Source: Deinococcus budaensis (GTDB lineage Bacteria > Deinococcota > Deinococci > Deinococcales > Deinococcaceae). Taken from it: 64,000 nucleotides of DNA. The translations under genes and the position numbers were made by a program. Location: assembly GCF_014201885.1 (NCBI RefSeq), contig NZ_JACHFN010000017.1, positions 1 through 64,000 of the forward strand, read 5' to 3'. The notes under the pieces are model-generated. The model searched no databases. It was not told where the DNA came from and was given only the letters and a program-made list of their open reading frames with translations. Below, in pieces: positions 33,223 to 42,355 of this stretch (its first letter is position 1; every line of letters begins with the position of its first letter).

Positions 33223-33844
33223 CCCCATCCGGATTCTGCTGGTCGAGGACCACGCCTTCACGCGCGACGGGCTGCGGGCGACCCTCAACCTGGAGGGCGA
33301 CCTGCGGGTCTGCGCGGAGGCCCGCAGCGGCGAGGAGGCCCTGGAGCGGCTGGCCCGCAGCGAGGTGGACGTGGCCGTGCTGGACATCGGCCTGCCCGGC
33401 ATGGACGGCATCCAGACCGCCGCCGAGATCAAACGCGGCTGGCCCGGGGTGCGGATCGTGATGCTCACGGCCCACGACCTGCGCGAGGAAGTCTTCGCGG
33501 CGCTGGCCTCGGGCGCCGACGCCTACTGCCTCAAGAGCGCCCGGCCCGAGCTGCTGCTGCTCGCCATCCGGGCGGCGGCGGCGGGCAGCGCGTACCTCGA
33601 TCCACAGGTCGCGCACCACGTCCTCAGCGGCGTGCGGGTCCCCGACGCGGCCACGCCGCTGACTGCCCGCGAGCTGGACGTGCTGCGCCTGATCGCCGAG
33701 GGCCTGGGCAACCGCGAGATCGCCCAGGCGCTGGAAATCAGCGTGAGCACCGTCAAACTGCACGTGCAGGAACTCCTGACCAAGTTGCAGGCCGCCGACC
33801 GCACCCAGGCCGCCGTCAAGGCCCTGCGCCGGGGGCTGCTGTAG
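33215..33844 (+). CDS. NarL/LuxR-type response regulator
   Basis: The 209-residue protein has a receiver domain (1-120) with the acidic pair in [12 protein letters not shown], phospho-acceptor Asp57 in [12 protein letters not shown], the switch Thr in VMLTAHD and Lys in [10 protein letters not shown] LuxR-type HTH spans about 145-205 ([23 protein letters not shown], then [19 protein letters not shown]). It should be phosphorylated by the kinase whose gene it overlaps by eight bases and act as a DNA-binding regulator. The ATG lies within the kinase end. Confidence 0.93.
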   Translation: MPDPIRILLVEDHAFTRDGLRATLNLEGDLRVCAEARSGEEALERLARSEVDVAVLDIGLPGMDGIQTAAEIKRGWPGVRIVMLTAHDLREEVFAALASGADAYCLKSARPELLLLAIRAAAAGSAYLDPQVAHHVLSGVRVPDAATPLTARELDVLRLIAEGLGNREIAQALEISVSTVKLHVQELLTKLQAADRTQAAVKALRRGLL

Positions 33845-34036
33845 CCAGGGTCCTTACAGCAGATTGGCCGAGGCAGGCCGCTGGCCAGGAGGCAGCCCCA
33901 GGGCTGATGTCACGGGGGCGCTGGGTTCCGTGAATGGGGCAGACCCACCCCCTCCACTCCAGGTGGGCCGCCGTTTGCAGCGCTTTCCGACCCCGCGCAG
34001 GTCAGAGAGGGTGAAGGGCTTCTCTGGTCACCCCCA

Positions 34037-35380
34037 TCAGAGCCGCGCCCGGCGCCAGCGGCCGGACGCGAAGCGCAGGGCGTAGGCCACGGCGGCGAAG
34101 GCGATGAACAGCAGCGCCGCCCCCCAGGCCCCGGTCACGCCGGAGCGGGGGGCCAGCCACGACGCCCCCAGCACCATGACCAGCCACGCGCCCGTCAGGG
34201 TCACGAGCAGCCGGAAGCGGGTGTCGCCCGCACCGCCCAGCGCCCCGCCCAGCACGATGGCGACCCCGTCGAGAATCTGGTAGGCGGCCATCACGCCCAG
34301 CACGCGGGTGCCCAGGCTCAGCACCTCCGGACTGCGGTTGAACAGGCCGATCAGCGGGTGGGGGAGGGCCAGAAACAGCAGGCCCAGCACCCCCATGAAG
34401 GCGGCGGCCAGCCCGGTGCCCCGCCAGCCGATGCGGGCGGCGAGGTCCGGGCGACCCGCGCCCAGCGCCCGCGAGAGCAGGCTGCCGGTGGCGGCCGCCA
34501 GCGCGAAGGCGGGCAAAAAGCCCAGGCTGCCCAGCTGGTTGGCGATCTGCGAGGCGGCGAGTTCGGTGGGTCCCAGCCGCGAGATGATGCCCTGAAAGGC
34601 GGTAAAGGCGCCCACCTCGGCCAGCTCGGTGACGCCCGCGGGCAGGCTGACGCGGGTGAGGCTGCCCAGCTCGGCGCGGGTGGGGCGCGCGGGCCGCAGG
34701 CGCCCGAAGCGCGGGCCGTGCAGGCGCCCCAGCAGCAGCAGCGCCAGCCCCCCCTGAAGCGAGACGGCGATCACCGAAGCCCAGGCCGCGCCCGCCACCC
34801 CCCAGCCGAAGCCGAAGAGAAACAGCACGGCCAGAGCGGCATTGACGGCCATGACCAGCCAGGCCAGCAGCATGGGCGTGCGGGTGTTGCCCAGGCCCAC
34901 CATCACGGCGGTCGCGGCGCTGCCCAGCAGCAGGGCGGGCAGTTCCCACAGCCGGATCAGCGCGTAGGTGCGGGTGACGGCCGTGATGCTGGGGTCGGGC
35001 CGCAGCAGGGTCAGCAGGCCGTCGAGCAGCCAGGGGCCGACCAGCGCCAGCGGGAAGCCCACCAGCGCGCAGCCCAGAAAGACGCTCGCCCAGCGCCGCA
35101 CGCCCGCCCCGTCGCCCGCGCCCAGGGCGCGCGCCACGAAGGTGGCGGCGGTGTTCAGGCTGCCCCGGAACAGCAGCACGAGCGTGAGCAGGCAGATGTT
35201 GGCAAAGCCCACCGCGCCTACCTCGAGGACCCCCAGGCGGCCCATCAGCAGGGTATCGGTGAACCCCACCCCCGTGTAGGCGAGGTTGGAGAGCATGAGC
35301 GGTCCGGCGAGCCTCAGCAGCTCGCGGGTGCTGCCCTGGGGCGCCGTCGTGGAAGGGGCGGAAGGGGAGGTGCCCGGCAC
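34037..35380 (-). CDS. MATE-family multidrug exporter
   Basis: The product, about 447 residues, has twelve predicted membrane helices in two six-helix halves. MATE motifs include LAGPLMLSNLAYTGVGFTDTLLMGRLG, GLGNTRTPM and, in the second half, LPAGVTELAEVGAFTAFQGI, LAASQIANQL and LGGAGDTRFRLLV. It should export cationic drugs or metabolites using Na+ or H+. The start is unclear; GTG at 35380 was taken because TTGCCC and TGCTAG, 17 bp apart, end ten bases upstream, giving a leaderless start. GTG at 35389 and TTG at 35419 are alternatives. It converges with the response regulator gene across 192 bp without a strong terminator. Confidence 0.88.
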   Translation of the reverse strand: MPGTSPSAPSTTAPQGSTRELLRLAGPLMLSNLAYTGVGFTDTLLMGRLGVLEVGAVGFANICLLTLVLLFRGSLNTAATFVARALGAGDGAGVRRWASVFLGCALVGFPLALVGPWLLDGLLTLLRPDPSITAVTRTYALIRLWELPALLLGSAATAVMVGLGNTRTPMLLAWLVMAVNAALAVLFLFGFGWGVAGAAWASVIAVSLQGGLALLLLGRLHGPRFGRLRPARPTRAELGSLTRVSLPAGVTELAEVGAFTAFQGIISRLGPTELAASQIANQLGSLGFLPAFALAAATGSLLSRALGAGRPDLAARIGWRGTGLAAAFMGVLGLLFLALPHPLIGLFNRSPEVLSLGTRVLGVMAAYQILDGVAIVLGGALGGAGDTRFRLLVTLTGAWLVMVLGASWLAPRSGVTGAWGAALLFIAFAAVAYALRFASGRWRRARL

Positions 35381-35470
35381 GCTGGGCACGCTAGCACTGC
35401 GCCGACCAGCAGGGGGCAATCGGAGGGGGGGCGCGGTCAGGTCCTCAGCGGCCGGGGCCGGCCGCGCCGG

Positions 35471-35740
35471 TCACACGGATTTCAAGAAGGGCGGCAGGGC
35501 GTGGCGGTCCGTGGAGGAGACGGCCTGCGGGGCGATCTGAACTCCAAAGTTCAGGCAGGAGCGCAGATCGTGACCCTCCAGGACGGCATGCAGGTAGGCT
35601 GCATTCAAGGTGTCCCCGGCGCCCACCGTGTCCACCATGGTGACCCGCGGCGCCCTGGCCCACTCCAGCCCCCCGGTCTGCCGCGCGGCGACAGCGCCGT
35701 CAGCACCCAACTTCACGACGGCCGTTCTCCCCCCGGCGTC
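35471..35740 (-). pseudogene. C-terminal remnant of a PfkB-type sugar kinase
   Basis: About 85 codons encode RTAVVKLGADGAVAARQ and the catalytic motif VDTVGAGDTLNAAYLHAVLEG, then a normal kinase C-terminus to a TGA at 35471. Everything N-terminal to this (about 220 residues in the family) is missing; the frame continues upstream into unrelated Pro/Gly-rich sequence. It is a decayed fructokinase or 2-keto-3-deoxygluconate-kinase-like gene rather than a second copy of psuK. Confidence 0.8.
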
Positions 35741-35917
35741 AGCTGTGCGGCGAGCAGGCGGGCCGCGCGTCCCGGGGAGGCCCGGGAAGCGGGAGCTCAA
35801 CCCTCCCCTCACGTTCCCCGCTGGCCCTTCCGTCCCTGGGAAAGGAGGCCCGCCGAGCAGGCGCTGGCGGTACACTGGGAACCCACCCCCCTCACCTCTG
35901 CTCACCCCTGGATTCCC

Positions 35918-37105
35918 ATGAGCCATTTACCCTCCACGCCACCGACGCAGGCGCAAACGTCTCCCACCCTGGAAGCCCGGCTCCAGGCCCTCGAGGCCCA
36001 GGTCCTGCACCTCCAGGCGGCCCTGACCCAGGCGCAGACGCTCTTTCAGGACAGCCCCGGGACAGCCTTTTTGCTCGACAAGCAGGGCCGCATCCTGGAC
36101 GTGAACATGCGGGGGGCCGCGCTGCTGGGGTCCTCCCGGGAGGCGCTGCTGGGCCGCAGCCTCACCCCGTCCCTGGGTGCCCCCGTCGCCGCGTTGCTGG
36201 CGCGCGTTTTTGAAGGTCGCGGACGGCAGACGGGGGAAGCCCAAGTCCTGACGCCGGGCGGCGAGCGGCTGGAGGTGGCCCTGGAAGCGGTTCTCCACGT
36301 CCGCGAGGGTGAGCCGCCTTGTGGTCACCTCACGCTGACGGACGTGACGGCCTTCAAGCTGGCCCACCGCGCCCTGTGGGAAACCCAGCAGGCCCAGGAG
36401 ACGCAGCTTCAGCATCAGGCCCTCAAGCTCCGGCAGCTTCAGGAGGAGTTCGAGCAGGTCGTGCTCGCGTCCGGCAGAGAACTGCATCATGTGCTCACCC
36501 GGGCGCAGAGTTTTCTGGCGCTCGCGCGGGAGCACCCGCAGACGCCCAGGTACCTGCTGCACACCGGGGAAGCGGTGGGGCAGACCAGGGACTTGCTCGA
36601 TTCCTTGAAGGTGTACATGCAGCTGCGCTTCCTGCGCGCCCGGACGCGGCGGGTGGACCTGGGGCGGGTGCTGCGCGAGGTGCTCAAGGACGCGCAGGAC
36701 CAAACGGCGGGCCGCGACGTTTGGGTCACGAGTGCGCCCCTGCCGACCGTGTCTGGAGACAGCCAGGTCCTCCAGATCATCCTGCACGAGTACCTGCACA
36801 ACGCGCTCAAGTTCACCCGGACGCGGCCTCAGGCTCGCCTGCGGGTGCTGGTGGAGGAGGCCGAAACCGAGTACCGCATCGGGGTGGAGGACAACGGGGT
36901 GGGCTTCAACGTGCGCTACAAGGACCGGGCCTTCGAGCTGTTCGGCCGGTTGCACGCCTCGGGGGAGTATGAGGGCACGGGCCTGGGGCTGGCGGTGGTG
37001 CGGCGGCTGTGCGAGCGCTTCGGGGGCCGCGCCTGGGGAGAAGGGAAGGTGGACCAGGGCGCCACCTTCTGGTTCGCCTGGCCCAAGGTCCCAGCGGAGA
37101 GATGA
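35918..37105 (+). CDS. PAS-containing sensor kinase with atypical H-box
   Basis: The 395-residue soluble protein has a coiled-coil N-terminus (LEARLQALEAQVLHLQAALTQ), a PAS domain at about 45-150 (FQDSPGTAFLLDKQGRILDVN), a second coiled coil, and a HATPase domain at about 280-390. N-box EYLHNALKFTRT, G1 VEDNGVGFNVRYKDRAFELF and G2 EGTGLGLAVV are clear. The expected phospho-acceptor motif (H-E/D-L-x-x-P) is replaced by GRELHHVLTRAQSFLALA, without the Pro, so its autophosphorylation is uncertain. The ATG at 35918 was chosen at the start of similarity; TACACT at 35871-35876 may be its -10. No response regulator is adjacent. Confidence 0.85.
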   Translation: MSHLPSTPPTQAQTSPTLEARLQALEAQVLHLQAALTQAQTLFQDSPGTAFLLDKQGRILDVNMRGAALLGSSREALLGRSLTPSLGAPVAALLARVFEGRGRQTGEAQVLTPGGERLEVALEAVLHVREGEPPCGHLTLTDVTAFKLAHRALWETQQAQETQLQHQALKLRQLQEEFEQVVLASGRELHHVLTRAQSFLALAREHPQTPRYLLHTGEAVGQTRDLLDSLKVYMQLRFLRARTRRVDLGRVLREVLKDAQDQTAGRDVWVTSAPLPTVSGDSQVLQIILHEYLHNALKFTRTRPQARLRVLVEEAETEYRIGVEDNGVGFNVRYKDRAFELFGRLHASGEYEGTGLGLAVVRRLCERFGGRAWGEGKVDQGATFWFAWPKVPAER

Positions 37106-37143
37106 AGCGGGCGGCCAGACTGGGCCGCCGGTCATGTGTCCCG

Positions 37144-40100
37144 TTACCGTCCGGGCTTGTCCTGACGGAAGAGGGCTTCAAGTTCATGCACGGCTTCGTC
37201 CCGGGGAAAGGCCAGGACGACCTTGCCGCTGGTGCGCTGCGCCTCGGCCCAGGCCCAGCCGCCGTGGCGGGCCAGGATGCGCCGCACCTGGCTCAGGCCG
37301 CTTCCCTCCAGGACGGGCGCCGCCTGGTCGGTCCGCACGGCCAGGTCGAAGAGGGTCGCGGCCTCCTCTCCGGTCAGCCCGATGCCGTCGTCCTCGACCG
37401 TGACCTGCACCTCGCCTTCCACCTCCCGGCTGCCCACCGTCACGTACTGCGCCCCCCGCGTCTCACTCAGGGTAAAGGTCATCAGCACCTCCAGGGCCTG
37501 CCGCAGCAAGGCCCGGTCCCCCCGCACGATGGGGAGGGAGGAGACCAACCAGTGCACCTGGGCGCCGCGCGGCGTGGTGGACACCTGCGCCCGCACCTGC
37601 TCGAACAGTTCCCCCAAGGGAAAGAGGTCTTTTGTCACCTCCCGCTGTTCCAGCCGGGCGAGTTGCCGCAGGTCCTGGGCGATCCCCCGGAGCCGCGTCA
37701 CCTCGTCGTGCAGCGCCGCCGGGTCATAGGAGGGCAGAGTGTCCAGGGCCTCCGAATCGAGGGGCCGTCCGGGGTCCAGCAGGTGGCCCAGCCGCCGGGC
37801 GGGGGCTTCCAGGGTGTGGGCCGTGCGGGTGATCACGTTGCCCAGTTCGGCGTTCAGGTCGGCTAGGCGTTCGTGTTGCCGCTCGATCTGCTGCGTTCTC
37901 GCCGCGCGTTCCAGGGCGAGGCGGAAACTGTTCCCCACCGCGCGGAACACCGCCTTTTCCCGCGCGGTCCAGACCGGGGTGTCGGTGCGGGCCATGCCCA
38001 GGATGCCTGCGGCATGATCGGGCGGGAAGAGGGGATACCGGGCCACCGCCTGATACGGGTCCACATCCGGCAGGCCGTCCGCGGCGGCGTCCCAGGGCTC
38101 GAAGAACATCGGCTCCCGGCGCTCGGCGGGTTGGGCAAAGCTGGGGGTGCTGCCCGGGAGGCCCTCATGCAGGCGGTGTGCCAGTCCGGCGGTCAGCGCC
38201 CCGGAGACGTGCAGCGCTTTCCACAGGCCCTCCTCCCGCTCGAAATACACCGCGCTGCGGATGTTCAGGGCGGTGAGCAGCACCTCCGCCGCGTGCCGCG
38301 CGAGGGTCTCCACGTCGCTGGTGTCCGCCGCCAGCTCGGTGAAACGGGCGAAGGCGGCCAACGCCTCGCGTTCCTCGGCCAGGGCGCGCACCGCCTCCGC
38401 CCGCTCCAGGGCCAGCTCCAGGTGCTGCGCCGCCGTTTCCAGCACGATCTTGTCGACCGGCTGCCAGGGCCGCGCCCCGAACAGCCCGACCGACAGCACC
38501 CCGGCCACCTCGCCGCCCAACAGGATGGGCAGGCCAGCCGCCGTGCGGATATGCCCGGACGCCTCGCCCAGCGCGTCCGGTCCCGGCGTGAAGGCGTCCT
38601 GGTACTCCGGCTGCCGGGTGGACCAGGGGACGAAGGGGCCGGGACTCTCGCGGGGAATGCCTGCCATCAACTGCGCCCGCAGCGCGCCGTTGTGCAGCTC
38701 ACCTGCCTCCGAGCGCATGCGCCAGAGCCCTAAGTCCAGCACGAAGTACCCCGTGTGGGCCGGGGGCAGCAGGTCCAGCAGGGTCTCCTGAACGCGCCGC
38801 ACCAGGGCGTACGGGTCGGTCTCCAGCGCGAGGGCGTGGGTCAACCCGGCGAAGCCCTCCAGCGCCCGGGTGCGTGCGGCGAGTTCGAGGTTCTGCCGTT
38901 CCAGGTGCTGCGCCGCCGCAGCCAGGCGGCGGGTGCGGTCCTCGACCCGCTCTTCGAGGGAGGCGTTCAGCGCGCGCAAGTCCTCCTCGGCGCGGACCCG
39001 CTCGGCGGCGGCCCAGGTGCGCTCGGCCACCTCCTCGATCAATGTGATTTCCCCCGGCGTCCAGGTTCGGGGGCTAGCCGAGCTGACGACCATGGACCAC
39101 AGCGGGCGGCCCTCGCCCCCGCGCAGCGTGGCCGCCATGAACGCCCGCATGCCGAGGGCCCGGCTGTTACGCCGCTCCTCCTCCGACAGGCCCGGCCGCT
39201 CGAAGTCGTCGTTGGTGACCATCGTCTGGTCCGACACCATCCGCGTGGCCGCAGGAAAGTCGGACAGGCGAAACCGGTCAGGCAGCGGGGGCACACGCGC
39301 GTTGCCCCACTGATGGGAGACGTCGGCGCGGTCCTCTTCCGGACGGTAGGTGGTGACGTAGCAGCGGTCCAACCGGAGCTGTTCGGCCAGCAGGCGCAGC
39401 GCACGGTTCACCACCGCGTCCACGTCGGGTTCGGCCCGCAGCGCGTCCGAAAGCATCAACAGGAATGCCTGCCGCTCCTCGCTCTCGCGCAGGAGGCTCT
39501 CGGCCTGCTTGCGCCCGGTGATGTCGCGCACCATGCCCTTCATGCGCCCAGGCCCGCCCGCCGCGCCGGGATCCACCCGACCCTGTGCCATGATCCAGCG
39601 CACCTCCCCGTCTGCGCGGTGGATGCGGCACTCGAAGTCCCAGCGCCCGCGCCGGGCGATGGCCTCCTGGAAGCGGGCGTCCACCCAGTCGCGGTCCTCG
39701 GGGACGATGTGGTCCAGAAACAGGTTGTAGGTCCACTCGGAAAGCAGCGTCTCGTAGCCGAAGATGCGGTCGTGCTGCGGCGAGCGCCAGGCGTCCAGCG
39801 TGAGGAGGTCCAGTTCCCACGCGCCGATCTCGCCCGCGTCCAGGGCCCGGGCCAGCCGGTCCCCACTCTCGCGCAGCGCCGCCTCGGCCCGCTTGCGGGC
39901 GGTGATGTCGCTCGCCGCCCCGAACCATTCCACGATCTCGCCCTGCCCGTTCAGCATCGGAATCGCCCGCGAGAAGGTCCAGCCCACCGTGCCGTCCGCC
40001 TGAATGACCCGGTGTTCCAATTCGAACGTCGTCTTGGTCCGGATGGCCTCGGCGATGGCAGCCTGGACGGCGGCCCGCTCCCCCTCGGGAATATAGCCCT

Positions 40101-41151
40101 CGAGCCAGCTCCGGCTCGGCCGCTCGGTGTCGGCGAGGATCTGCTTGCCCTCCAGCGCGTACATCTCGCTCCAGTCCGCGCTCATCCGGTAGATCATGTC
40201 CGAGGTGGCACCCACCAGCAGCCGGAAGCGCTCCTCGCTCTCCTGCCGCGCGGCCTGCGCCCGGCGGCGCCCGGTCACGTCCCGCATGACGGCCAGCAAT
40301 CGCCTTCCTGAACCGTCCTCCACGCGCGTCACGAACATGTCGAGCACCTTGCCCTGCGGCGCGGACTCGCGCTCGACGCGCAGGGGCTGGCCGGTTTCCA
40401 GCACCCGGTCGTAGTCGTCGTACCAGGCCTCGGCCTCGTCGGGGAAGGTGTCGCGGATGGACTGCCCGCTGAGGTCGGGAACGCCGAACATCGCCCGCAT
40501 CGCCGGATTCATGGCGAGGGAGCGGTAGTCGCGGCGCCCGTCGGGCCTCAGGGGCAGGCGCTCGAACAGACAAACGCCCTCGTCGAGCGACTCGAACAGC
40601 GCGCGGGGCAGGGCTTCCGAGACGAGGGTCGCGTCCGGCGGCGGCGGGACATGCCTGGCTGTCAGCAGGTCGGCGAGGTCTGCGGTGGCCGGGTGCCCCA
40701 CCAGCACGGTTGCGCCCACGGCACGCAGGGCACGCGCGCCCAGCCCCCCGTCGCGCCCCGGACCGGCCAGAAGGACCGCCAGCGCCCGCCGACCGCAGCT
40801 TTCCGCCAGCGACAGCAGCAGCCGGTCCAGCGGGCGTTCCGAGGACAGCTCACCCTCCGGCGGCGTGACGGCACATCGCCCCCCCGGCCGCACCTCCAGA
40901 ACCATCTGCGGCGGGTTGAGGTAGACGCGGCCCGGTTGGAGCAGGGTGCCGTTCCCGACTAGGGTCACCGGCTGCCGGATGCGGCGGCGCAACCCCTCCA
41001 CCGCGTCGCTGGACCCGTACACCAGCACCGCAGCGGGCACCTCGCCGGGGAGCCCGGCCAGCACCGCCGAGGCCACCTCCGGCGTGTCGGCGGGGGTGAC
41101 CAGCACCGCCACGTCAAAGGGCGCCGGAGGGGGATCAGAGGGTGAAGGCAT
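37144..41151 (-). CDS. CheB-like/PAS/GAF multi-domain sensor kinase
   Basis: This 1335-residue soluble sensor begins with a CheB-like methylesterase domain (about 10-165) whose catalytic Ser and His positions are occupied by VTPADTP and VLVYGSS instead of the usual GASxGG and QH, so it is probably inactive. Three PAS domains follow (about 175-545, with linkers such as MRDVTGRRRAQ, ASDITARKRAE and VRDITGRKQAE). Three GAF domains span about 555-1050, with a coiled coil before the second. The kinase core uses TRTAHTLEAPARRL as H-box and ends with VTVEDDGIGLTGEEAATLFD and EGSGLSQVRRIL. ATG at 41151 has TACACT eleven bases upstream. Long multi-PAS/GAF kinases of this kind sense light, redox or small ligands; ligand unknown. 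Confidence 0.82.
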   Translation of the reverse strand: MPSPSDPPPAPFDVAVLVTPADTPEVASAVLAGLPGEVPAAVLVYGSSDAVEGLRRRIRQPVTLVGNGTLLQPGRVYLNPPQMVLEVRPGGRCAVTPPEGELSSERPLDRLLLSLAESCGRRALAVLLAGPGRDGGLGARALRAVGATVLVGHPATADLADLLTARHVPPPPDATLVSEALPRALFESLDEGVCLFERLPLRPDGRRDYRSLAMNPAMRAMFGVPDLSGQSIRDTFPDEAEAWYDDYDRVLETGQPLRVERESAPQGKVLDMFVTRVEDGSGRRLLAVMRDVTGRRRAQAARQESEERFRLLVGATSDMIYRMSADWSEMYALEGKQILADTERPSRSWLEGYIPEGERAAVQAAIAEAIRTKTTFELEHRVIQADGTVGWTFSRAIPMLNGQGEIVEWFGAASDITARKRAEAALRESGDRLARALDAGEIGAWELDLLTLDAWRSPQHDRIFGYETLLSEWTYNLFLDHIVPEDRDWVDARFQEAIARRGRWDFECRIHRADGEVRWIMAQGRVDPGAAGGPGRMKGMVRDITGRKQAESLLRESEERQAFLLMLSDALRAEPDVDAVVNRALRLLAEQLRLDRCYVTTYRPEEDRADVSHQWGNARVPPLPDRFRLSDFPAATRMVSDQTMVTNDDFERPGLSEEERRNSRALGMRAFMAATLRGGEGRPLWSMVVSSASPRTWTPGEITLIEEVAERTWAAAERVRAEEDLRALNASLEERVEDRTRRLAAAAQHLERQNLELAARTRALEGFAGLTHALALETDPYALVRRVQETLLDLLPPAHTGYFVLDLGLWRMRSEAGELHNGALRAQLMAGIPRESPGPFVPWSTRQPEYQDAFTPGPDALGEASGHIRTAAGLPILLGGEVAGVLSVGLFGARPWQPVDKIVLETAAQHLELALERAEAVRALAEEREALAAFARFTELAADTSDVETLARHAAEVLLTALNIRSAVYFEREEGLWKALHVSGALTAGLAHRLHEGLPGSTPSFAQPAERREPMFFEPWDAAADGLPDVDPYQAVARYPLFPPDHAAGILGMARTDTPVWTAREKAVFRAVGNSFRLALERAARTQQIERQHERLADLNAELGNVITRTAHTLEAPARRLGHLLDPGRPLDSEALDTLPSYDPAALHDEVTRLRGIAQDLRQLARLEQREVTKDLFPLGELFEQVRAQVSTTPRGAQVHWLVSSLPIVRGDRALLRQALEVLMTFTLSETRGAQYVTVGSREVEGEVQVTVEDDGIGLTGEEAATLFDLAVRTDQAAPVLEGSGLSQVRRILARHGGWAWAEAQRTSGKVVLAFPRDEAVHELEALFRQDKPGR

Positions 41152-41349
41152 AGACGCGTCGTAGTGTAGGCGCCCCCTCGGGGACCCGGGTGAAGCGGAG
41201 GTCGCCGTTCTGTTGGACACAGCGGGGGGACGATCCGGCCTGAGATCGCCCCCTCCCTTACGTGTGGAAGACACTATTTCTTCCCTGGTTCTTGCCCGGC
41301 TTCTCAGGCCGCCAACAGCGCTGCTCAGTCTGAGCGCAAGGTCAGCCGC

Positions 41350-41643
41350 TTACCACTGCGAGAGGTAAGCGATGCCGCCACCGCCGCCACCACTCTCCCC
41401 GACGTTACGGTCGGTGGCGATGTAGTGGGTTGAGGTGCCAGACCTCCGGGTGATGTAGTTGCCCCCGTTATAAGGCGACGGGGTGGAACCATGAATATAC
41501 CCTTCAACCTCTTGGACACAGCTCACGCCGTTGCTGCCGCAGCTCGCGCGGTTCACCATGTCCGCCGCCTTCTGGGTCGGCGTCGTCCACTGAGCAGAAG
41601 CCATTCCACCAGCCAGCAGCAACAGAGCCAGGATCTTTTTCAT
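41350..41643 (-). CDS. Small secreted Cys-pair protein
   Basis: The 97-residue precursor has a textbook signal peptide (MKKILALLLLAGGMASA, cleavage before QWTTP) and a mature domain of 80 residues rich in Gly, Ser, Thr and Asn. The two cysteines in ASCGSNGVSCVQ probably form a disulfide, and the tail has GESGGGGGGIAYLSQW. AAGGAG lies six bases before the ATG, so the start is firm. It has its own upstream region of over 100 bp. It is exported, probably to the periplasm or outside; no family was recognised. Confidence 0.75.
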   Translation of the reverse strand: MKKILALLLLAGGMASAQWTTPTQKAADMVNRASCGSNGVSCVQEVEGYIHGSTPSPYNGGNYITRRSGTSTHYIATDRNVGESGGGGGGIAYLSQW

Positions 41644-41761
41644 CGTCACTCCTTGGACCAAGGGCAAGAAGGCCTGCTCTCTGCAAACCCACTTCACGAT
41701 CAACGCCCTGTTTTGGTAGGCAAAGAGATAGCCGTTTCTGGATCACGCCAATGTGTAGAAA

Positions 41762-42355
41762 TCACATTAAGGCCTGGTGTGTCAAAGCTGGTGTGTCAAA
41801 GGCTGAAGAACAGTGGCGAAGTTGTCGGATCAGGAGGTGGGGAGCGACCCGACCTGTGAGCGCGTGTCGGAAGGTCGTCAGGTGCAGTTCGTCCACCAGG
41901 CCGCGCGTCAGCAGGTCGTTCCACAGCACGCGGCTCAGCAGCACGAGGATGGGGCCGCCCGGCTGCCGCTTGAGGTCGGCCACCGCTCTCGGCGCGTCCG
42001 CGATCCGCACAAGGCGCGTGGTGTCGGCCCACGGGTGCAGGTCGTCCGAGGTCAGCTGATCGGAAACGATCACCTTCCCGATCTGCGCCATGCGGCGGGC
42101 AAAGGCGCGGCGGACATCGGTGGCGGCAGGGTCACCGGGCACGCCCGCCCAGTAGGCCTTGTTCCCCAGGTACGAGGTGCGCCCGGCGAGAAGCAGTGTG
42201 CCCGCCTCCTGAAGCAGCTTCAGGTTGTAATGGTCGAACCCGTCGTCGCCATGGTAGTCGGGGTGCTGGTGCTCGAAAAGGGGCACGAGGGTGCGGCTGC
42301 GGTCCTCGTAACAGCCGTCCAGGGTGACGAAGTTGCTGACGATCAGGGGGGGCAT
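41762..42355 (-). CDS. RibD C-terminal/dihydrofolate-reductase-like protein
   Basis: This 197-residue protein starts MPPLIVSNFVTLDGCYEDRS, the usual beginning of stand-alone RibD C-terminal-domain (DHFR-fold) proteins, and continues with GTLLLAGRTSYLGNKAYWAG, VIVSDQLTSDD and PILVLLSRVLWNDLLTRGLVDELHLTTF. Members bind NADPH but substrates are mostly unknown. After LHLTTF the sequence loses similarity (FRHALTGRVAPHLLIRQLRH...), where a family ending of about 25 residues would be expected. That and a 14-bp tandem repeat near the end (41772-41799) suggest a damaged C-terminus. The frame is open upstream into a VOC remnant, so the true start could be farther back. Confidence 0.65.
   Translation of the reverse strand: MPPLIVSNFVTLDGCYEDRSRTLVPLFEHQHPDYHGDDGFDHYNLKLLQEAGTLLLAGRTSYLGNKAYWAGVPGDPAATDVRRAFARRMAQIGKVIVSDQLTSDDLHPWADTTRLVRIADAPRAVADLKRQPGGPILVLLSRVLWNDLLTRGLVDELHLTTFRHALTGRVAPHLLIRQLRHCSSAFDTPALTHQALM

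Noticed and set aside
31587..33468. Minus-strand upstream extension of the transporter frame
   Set aside because: It lies antisense to the histidine kinase and response regulator and has no transporter similarity; the protein begins near 31554-31586.
33944..33967. CCCACC/GGTGGG hairpin between response regulator and MATE genes
   Set aside because: Short stem with 12-base loop and no T-tract; too weak to call a terminator.
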